The notes beneath the pieces were generated by a model. It was not told where the DNA came from. It saw nothing but the letters and a program-made list of their open reading frames with translations, and did no database searches. A program made the position numbers and the translations under genes. From the NCBI GenBank assembly GCA_037043455.1, contig JAWPHD010003247.1, forward strand, positions 124,001 through 188,000: a DNA stretch of 64,000 nucleotides. The letters are read 5' to 3'. Below, piece by piece: positions 59,335 through 64,000 of the stretch. How positions within the stretch are numbered: the first letter of the stretch is position 1; the number at the start of each line of letters is the position of its first letter. The DNA comes from Cyrtodaria siliqua. Taxonomy: Eukaryota > Mollusca > Bivalvia > Adapedonta > Hiatellidae.

Positions 59335-59440
59335 CTCTGCGTTTATTGTACGTAACGTTATCTGACGTAATGCACATAACGTTGCCTGACGTCATAAAAC
59401 AAACAAAAAAACAACAACATGGCGGCGTCCTCGATAAGCT
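59335..59440 (+). promoter_or_regulatory. CRE-like sites next to ATGGCGGCG (weak)
   Basis: 'atctgacgtaatg' and the palindromic TGACGTCA (about 59389-59396) lie within 35 bases of 'caacatggcggcgtcctcg' at about 59415. This looks like a small promoter and translation start, but the frame stops after ten codons (MAASSISLTV) with no good donor before the stop. Confidence 0.2.
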
Positions 59441-59520
59441 TAACAGTCTGAGTAATAGGTAATAATAGTAATTCATACAGAAAATGTGGAAAATCTACAT
59501 GATAAATGGAATAGTATATT

Positions 59521-59630
59521 AGTGCCATTTACTATCCAGTTTATTGGGCTCGACACGAAAACGAATAATGGCTCGGCGCCATTCTTCGTTTTCTAAGCCT
59601 CGCCTAATAAACTTGATAGTAAAAGGCACT
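59521..59630. mobile_element. 110-bp near-perfect palindrome
   Basis: 'agtgccatttactatccagt' on the left mirrors 'acttgatagtaaaaggcact' on the right, and the inner arms 'cgaaaacgaataatggc' and 'gccattcttcgttttc' meet over a few bases. Opposed ORFs here are both read-throughs. Probably a fold-back MITE. Confidence 0.85.
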
Positions 59631-60540
59631 GACATAATATATATATATTCTCTATTTATTTTCTTCAGTGTACATTTTATTTTAAAAGTTAATTTAATAA
59701 TTAGATCGCTAAAACAATGTTCCATTTATCTTTGTTTGAAGCCGCTAATAAAGAAAAACACATTGAATAAATTCACAGGATATCATTCAGTCCAGAAAAA
59801 AAGGTAAATTTAATAGTAAGTATGCTGATGAGAGACTTAATTATTGCATACTAATATAACAAAACATCGATACAATTAAATGTAATTAATTGAGTCTTTG
59901 AGTACCAACTGTGAAAAGGAAATTTGAGAATTGTGTTAAATGATAATTAGGTAATTAACAAGTGTGTATGTAACCTGTTGTCGTCATGTTGAAGGGCAGG
60001 GTTTATAGATTTAGATTTAATTGTTTATTTGCGTCTCATTGTTTTCAATCAAATATGCATACATATATATATATTATTTCATACACGAAACATGAATTGT
60101 AAACACAATTCTAAAAGAATAATACGAGACGATAGTATTGCACAGTAACATATAACATTCAATAATTCATATCAAAGCATACTTATCGTTTAGGCCTGTA
60201 CATGAGTTACTACTAATACATTTAATGTGATAAGAATTGGACCACTATTGTTAATCAACCTTATGAGTATCACATATATGATACTCAAAGTTTAAAATGC
60301 CATTAAAATAAATTTGGGTAAACTGTGAAATAGTATATATAAGACGCAGTATTTTATAAATATGCCAGCGTATGCTTTGCACAATTTAATTATGAAGAAC
60401 ACATGAAGAAAACTGTATGGTTTTAAGGTTAATGATTTCCGGGTGTTTAATACTTGAGCCATGTTGCTTGAATTTATAGCGTTTCCATTGCGCACATGAG
60501 AACATTTTGATAATAAAGTTATAAATTTCAATTAATTCTA
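59631..60540. other. No gene seen
   Basis: AT-rich, with 'atatatat' tracts. No recognised features. Confidence 0.5.
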
Positions 60541-60544
60541 TATA

Positions 60545-62090
60545 TATCTTTTTCTGTTATTTGTCTACTCTGGAATTATATTTCTGAGACATGTCTACTC
60601 TAGATTTATATGTCTGTGATATGTCTACTCTAGTCCTATATTTTGTGATATGTCTACTACATATTTATATGTCTGTGATATGTCTACTCAAGACTTATAT
60701 GCATGTGATATGTCTCATATGTCTGTGATATGTCTACTCTAGAATAACATTTCTATTTTATGTCCACTCTAGACTTATATTTCTGTGCTATATATACTCT
60801 AGACTTATATTTCTGTGATATGTCTAATCTAGACTATATACCCGTGATATGTCTACTCTAGACTAATAATTATGTTATGTCTTCTCTAGACTTATATTTC
60901 TGGTATGTCTTCCCTAGACTTATATGTGTATATGACATGTTTACTTTAGACTTATATTTATGTGATATGTTTCTCTAGACTTATATGCCTGTGATATGTC
61001 TACTCTAGACATATTTCTGTGTTATGTCTACTCTAGACTTATATATGTGTAATGTCTTCTATAGTCGTATATTTATATGCCATGTTTACTCTAGACTTAC
61101 ATTTCTGTGACGTCTACTAAAGACATATTTCTGTGTTATGTTTACTCTAGACTTACATTTTTGTGATATGTCTACTATAGATTTATATGCCTTTGATATG
61201 TCTTCTCTAGACATATTTCTGTTATGCCTTCTCTAGACTTATATTTCTGTTATGTCTTCACTAGACTTATATGTATATATCATGTTTACTCTAGACTTAC
61301 ATTTCTGTGATGTCTACTCTAGACTTATATATCTGTGTTATGTTTACTCTAGACATATTTCTGTGATATGTTTACTCTAGACTTATATGCCTATGCTTTA
61401 TTTACTCCAGACTTATATGCCTGTGATATGTCTACTCTAGACGTATATACCTGTGATGTGTCTACTCTAGACTAATGTGCATGTTATGTCTTTTATAGAC
61501 GTATATGTATATGACATGTTTACTCTAGACTTACATTTCTGTGATGTCTACTATAGACGTATAGTTCTGTGTTATCTTATGTTTTTGTGATGTGTTAACT
61601 CTGGACATATTTCTGATATGTCTGCTCCAGACTTCTATTGATGATATGTCTACTCTAGGCTTATATGTCTGTGATATGTCTAATCTAGACTTATAATTTT
61701 GATATGTCTACTCTAAAAGTAGATATAAAAATAGAACAGGAAATGTAGCATTCAAGGACGAAAGCCATTATGTTCATATTATGTCATCTATAGACTTTTA
61801 TATATGTCTTTCAAGGACGACAGTCATTATGTTCATATTATGTCATCTATATAAAAGTCTATAGATGACTTTATATTATGTCATCTATAGACTTTTATAT
61901 CTGTCTACTCTAGACTTAAATTTCTGATATGTCTACTCTAGGCTTAAATTTCTGATATGTCCACTCTAAACTTATATTCATATGACATGTATACTCTAGA
62001 CTTATACTTATGTGATATGTCTACTCTAAACTTATATTTATTTCTGTTATATGTCCATTCTACTTATATTTATGTTAAGTGTCTAATTAA
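60545..62090. repeat. About 30-bp minisatellite, roughly 50 units
   Basis: Diverged units of 'gatatgtctactctagactt' plus 'atatttctgt', with unit lengths of about 24-32 bases. Near 61735-61880 it is interrupted by a piece of family A 3' end ('tagcattcaaggacga') and a local 'gtcatctatagacttttata' duplication. Confidence 0.93.
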
Positions 62091-62374
62091 GACCTGTTGT
62101 TTTTTTGTTGTTTTTATTCTTTTTCTACATCACACAGTTAATAAATTCGACACGTTCATTTTCGAAATAAATTACATTTATAATTTAAATTTTAAACTCA
62201 AACAATAAAATATTTATAGGTTAGATTATTAAACGGACCAACTAATGTATCTTACTATTTCAATATTAATACGATGTATTATTAAATATTGAATGACTTA
62301 AAATAAACTACAAAATACAATATGAGTGTGATTTGCGTTCGTAGCAAGACAAACATGATGGGGTGTACTTTTAT

Positions 62375-62545
62375 TTACACTGTCAATCTGAGCGCTGAAG
62401 ACAGGATAATAGCGAGGATGTGTACACTGCGAGATGTGTACACTTAAAACCGATGTAAGCAACCAGTGGAACATATTGCCTACTGATCGTTCCAAGTCGG
62501 TAGCCCTGTCTTCAACACACTTTGTGTTGTGAATTGTCGTTTTCA
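62375..62545 (+). repeat. Family A repeat, diverged
   Basis: 'ccagtggaacatattgccta', 'cgttccaagtcggtagccct' and 'acactttgtgttgtgaattg' follow family A order. Confidence 0.65.
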
Positions 62546-62559
62546 CTACATAGTTAATT

Positions 62560-63135
62560 TGATCTTTGTGGTACAATGCGGACCTGCGGTTTTGTGGTAC
62601 AAAGCGGCCCTGCGGGATTGTGGTACAATGCGAACCTGCGGTATTGTGATGAAATGCGGAACTGCAGTTTTGTGGTACAATGCGGACCTGCGGTTTTGTG
62701 GTACAAGGCGGACCTGCGGTATTGTGGTACAATGTGAACCTGCGGTATTGTGATAAAATGCGGAACTGCAGTTTTGTGGTACAATGCGGACCTGCGGTAG
62801 TGTGGTAAAATGCGGACCTGTGGTATTGTGGTACAATGCGGACCTGCGGTATTGTGGTACAATGCGGACTTTGTGGTACAATGCGGAACTGCGGTTTTGT
62901 GGTACAATGCGGACCTGCGGTATTGTGGTACAATGCGTACTTTGCAATGCGGAACTGCAGTATTGTGGTACAATGCGGATCTGCGGTATTGTGGTACAAT
63001 GCGGATTTTGTGGTAAAATGCGGACCTGCAGTTTTGTGGTACAATGCGGACCTGCGGTATTGTGGCACAATGCGGACCTGCGTTATTCTGGTACAATGCG
63101 GACTTTGTGGTACAATGCGGACCTGCGGTATTTGT
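62560..63135. repeat. 26-bp minisatellite, about 21 units
   Basis: The unit is 'tgcggacctgcggtattgtg' plus 'gtacaa', with shortened units ('tgcggactttgtggtacaa'). Because 26 is not divisible by three and the unit has few stops, three frames on the minus strand and three on the plus strand remain open (up to 256 residues at minus 62298-63068). They are not genes. Confidence 0.95.
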
Positions 63136-63282
63136 CTAGAGTAGACATCACTGGGTTTACATGGCAGATTCTGCTGGCGATGGTAAGGACTGGTTCATGT
63201 AAATAACATTAACTCGGCTGAAGCAAATATCCGCCGATGTTCCACATTTTGGCATGCTTGTGTGTTTGTTTGTTTGTGTGTC

Positions 63283-63403
63283 TTGTGTTTTACGTCGTTT
63301 TCAACACATGTAAGGTTATATATGACGGTCGATCTTGTTGTGGTGGAGGTAGAACACCCACTTTTCCTGGGTAAAATCAGTACTGTACACCTCCCGCCAT
63401 TAT
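63283..63403 (-). mobile_element. SINE 3' fragment
   Basis: 'gttttacgtcgttttcaaca', 'tatatatgacggtcgat', 'cccacttttcctgggta' and 'cagtactgtacacctcccgc' match the 3' body of the 39593-39846 SINE. The tRNA head is missing. Confidence 0.85.
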
Positions 63404-63639
63404 TACACGCCAATTTCTGAAACAGACTGAACGGATATTCAGTTCCATGTAAACCGATTAATAAATCCTTCTTTATTGTCACACTGAATACATATTTATA
63501 TTATATCTATTATCAGTCATTTAGGGAGAGCGGGGTGATTAAAAAAAATCATTTATTTCGAAAATGAACGTGTCGAATTTGTTAACTGTGTGATGTAGAA
63601 AAAAAAGAAAAACAACAAAACACAGGTCTTAATTAGACA

Positions 63640-63999
63640 TTTAACATAAATATAAGTCTAGAGTTGATATAGAACATAAATATAAGTTTAGAGTAGACAT
63701 ATCTGAGAAATATAAGTCTAGAGTAGACATATCACAGAAATATAAGTCTAGAGTATACATCATGTACATAGCATCAGAAATTTAAGTCTAGAGTAGACAT
63801 ATGAGAAATTTAAGTCTAGAGTAGACATATCACAGGTATAAAAGTCTATAGATGATATAACATAAACATAATGACTGTCGTCCTTGAATGCTACTTTTCC
63901 TGTCCATTTGTATATCTGATTTTAGAGCAGACATATAAAAAATACAAGTCTAGATTTGACATTACATAAATATAAGTCTGGAGTAGACATATCAGAAAT
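63640..63999 (-). repeat. Inverted minisatellite arm
   Basis: Units 'ataagtctagagtagacata' and 'tcacagaa' are the inverse of the 60.5-62.1 kb array and run to the window edge. A family A 3' piece ('gtcgtccttgaatgctac') lies at 63876-63904. Confidence 0.92.
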
Positions 64000-64000
64000 A

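Larger units (their letters stand above)
61730..63990. repeat. Large inverted repeat, about 1.4-kb loop
   Basis: The left arm 61730-62185 (minisatellite, 'attcaaggacga', unique end 'acatcacacagttaataaat' plus 'tcgacacgttcattttcgaa') is matched inversely by 63550-63990 ('ttcgaaaatgaacgtgtcga' and onwards). The loop holds a family A remnant, the 26-bp minisatellite and a SINE 3' fragment. Confidence 0.85.

Noticed and set aside
62298..63206. Frames of 140-256 residues on both strands
   Set aside because: Products of the 26-bp minisatellite; the same peptide repeat appears in all frames.

Overview
This is a 64 kb AT-rich piece of an animal genome, most likely a bivalve mollusc. The support is one intact spliced metazoan gene, non-LTR and Penelope-like retroelement remains, tRNA-derived SINEs, many short palindromic DNA elements, and very large minisatellite content. 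The phylum call is inference from repeat style and gene structure; no marker gene fixes it. Nothing bacterial, viral or organellar was seen, and there are no rRNA genes or functional tRNA genes.

The one confidently identified protein-coding gene lies on the minus strand at 54037-57806. It has seven coding exons with consensus splice sites and consistent phases, giving a 471-residue RhoGAP protein that looks like the ARHGAP19 orthologue. A possible first coding exon of a secreted protein lies at 5063-5260 on the minus strand. Everything else that is open for translation is a minisatellite read-through, a retroelement fossil or chance.

Layout. 1-5.1 kb: an 858-bp segment duplicated in tandem, each copy carrying the same 27-bp minisatellite, then a SINE, a 33-bp minisatellite and a degenerate 'acacgtatgcaat' array. 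5.1-17.4 kb: mostly silent, with three short TIR elements, a fold-back SINE and a 36-bp array. 17.6-21.4 kb: one composite unit bounded by inverted 'agctcgactattcg' ends, holding a 191-bp repeat and then a strongly pyrimidine-biased satellite of about 141-bp monomers, in which a 7-monomer block is itself duplicated. 21.7-25.7 kb: a 4.0-kb element with about 425-bp terminal inverted repeats starting CACTG and a 5-bp target duplication, carrying a 5'-truncated LINE inside it. 27.7-31.3 kb: a long-TIR MITE and a decayed LINE on the minus strand. 31.9-37.3 kb: diverged dispersed repeats, one carrying a 32-bp minisatellite of about 45 units. 37.6-50.3 kb: more minisatellites, two more LINE remnants, a nested SINE with an 11-bp target duplication, a TTAA-bounded inverted repeat pair, five clear copies of one unclassified interspersed family (family A) and a Penelope-like RT fragment. 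50.3-53.7 kb: quiet. 53.8-58.2 kb: the RhoGAP gene. 60.5-64 kb: a 30-bp minisatellite and a large inverted repeat whose loop holds a 26-bp minisatellite.

The retroelement ORFs are all broken and cannot encode active proteins. The most unusual structures are the CACTG/5-bp-TSD element, the satellite-bearing inverted-end unit beside it, and the inverted minisatellite structure at the right edge.
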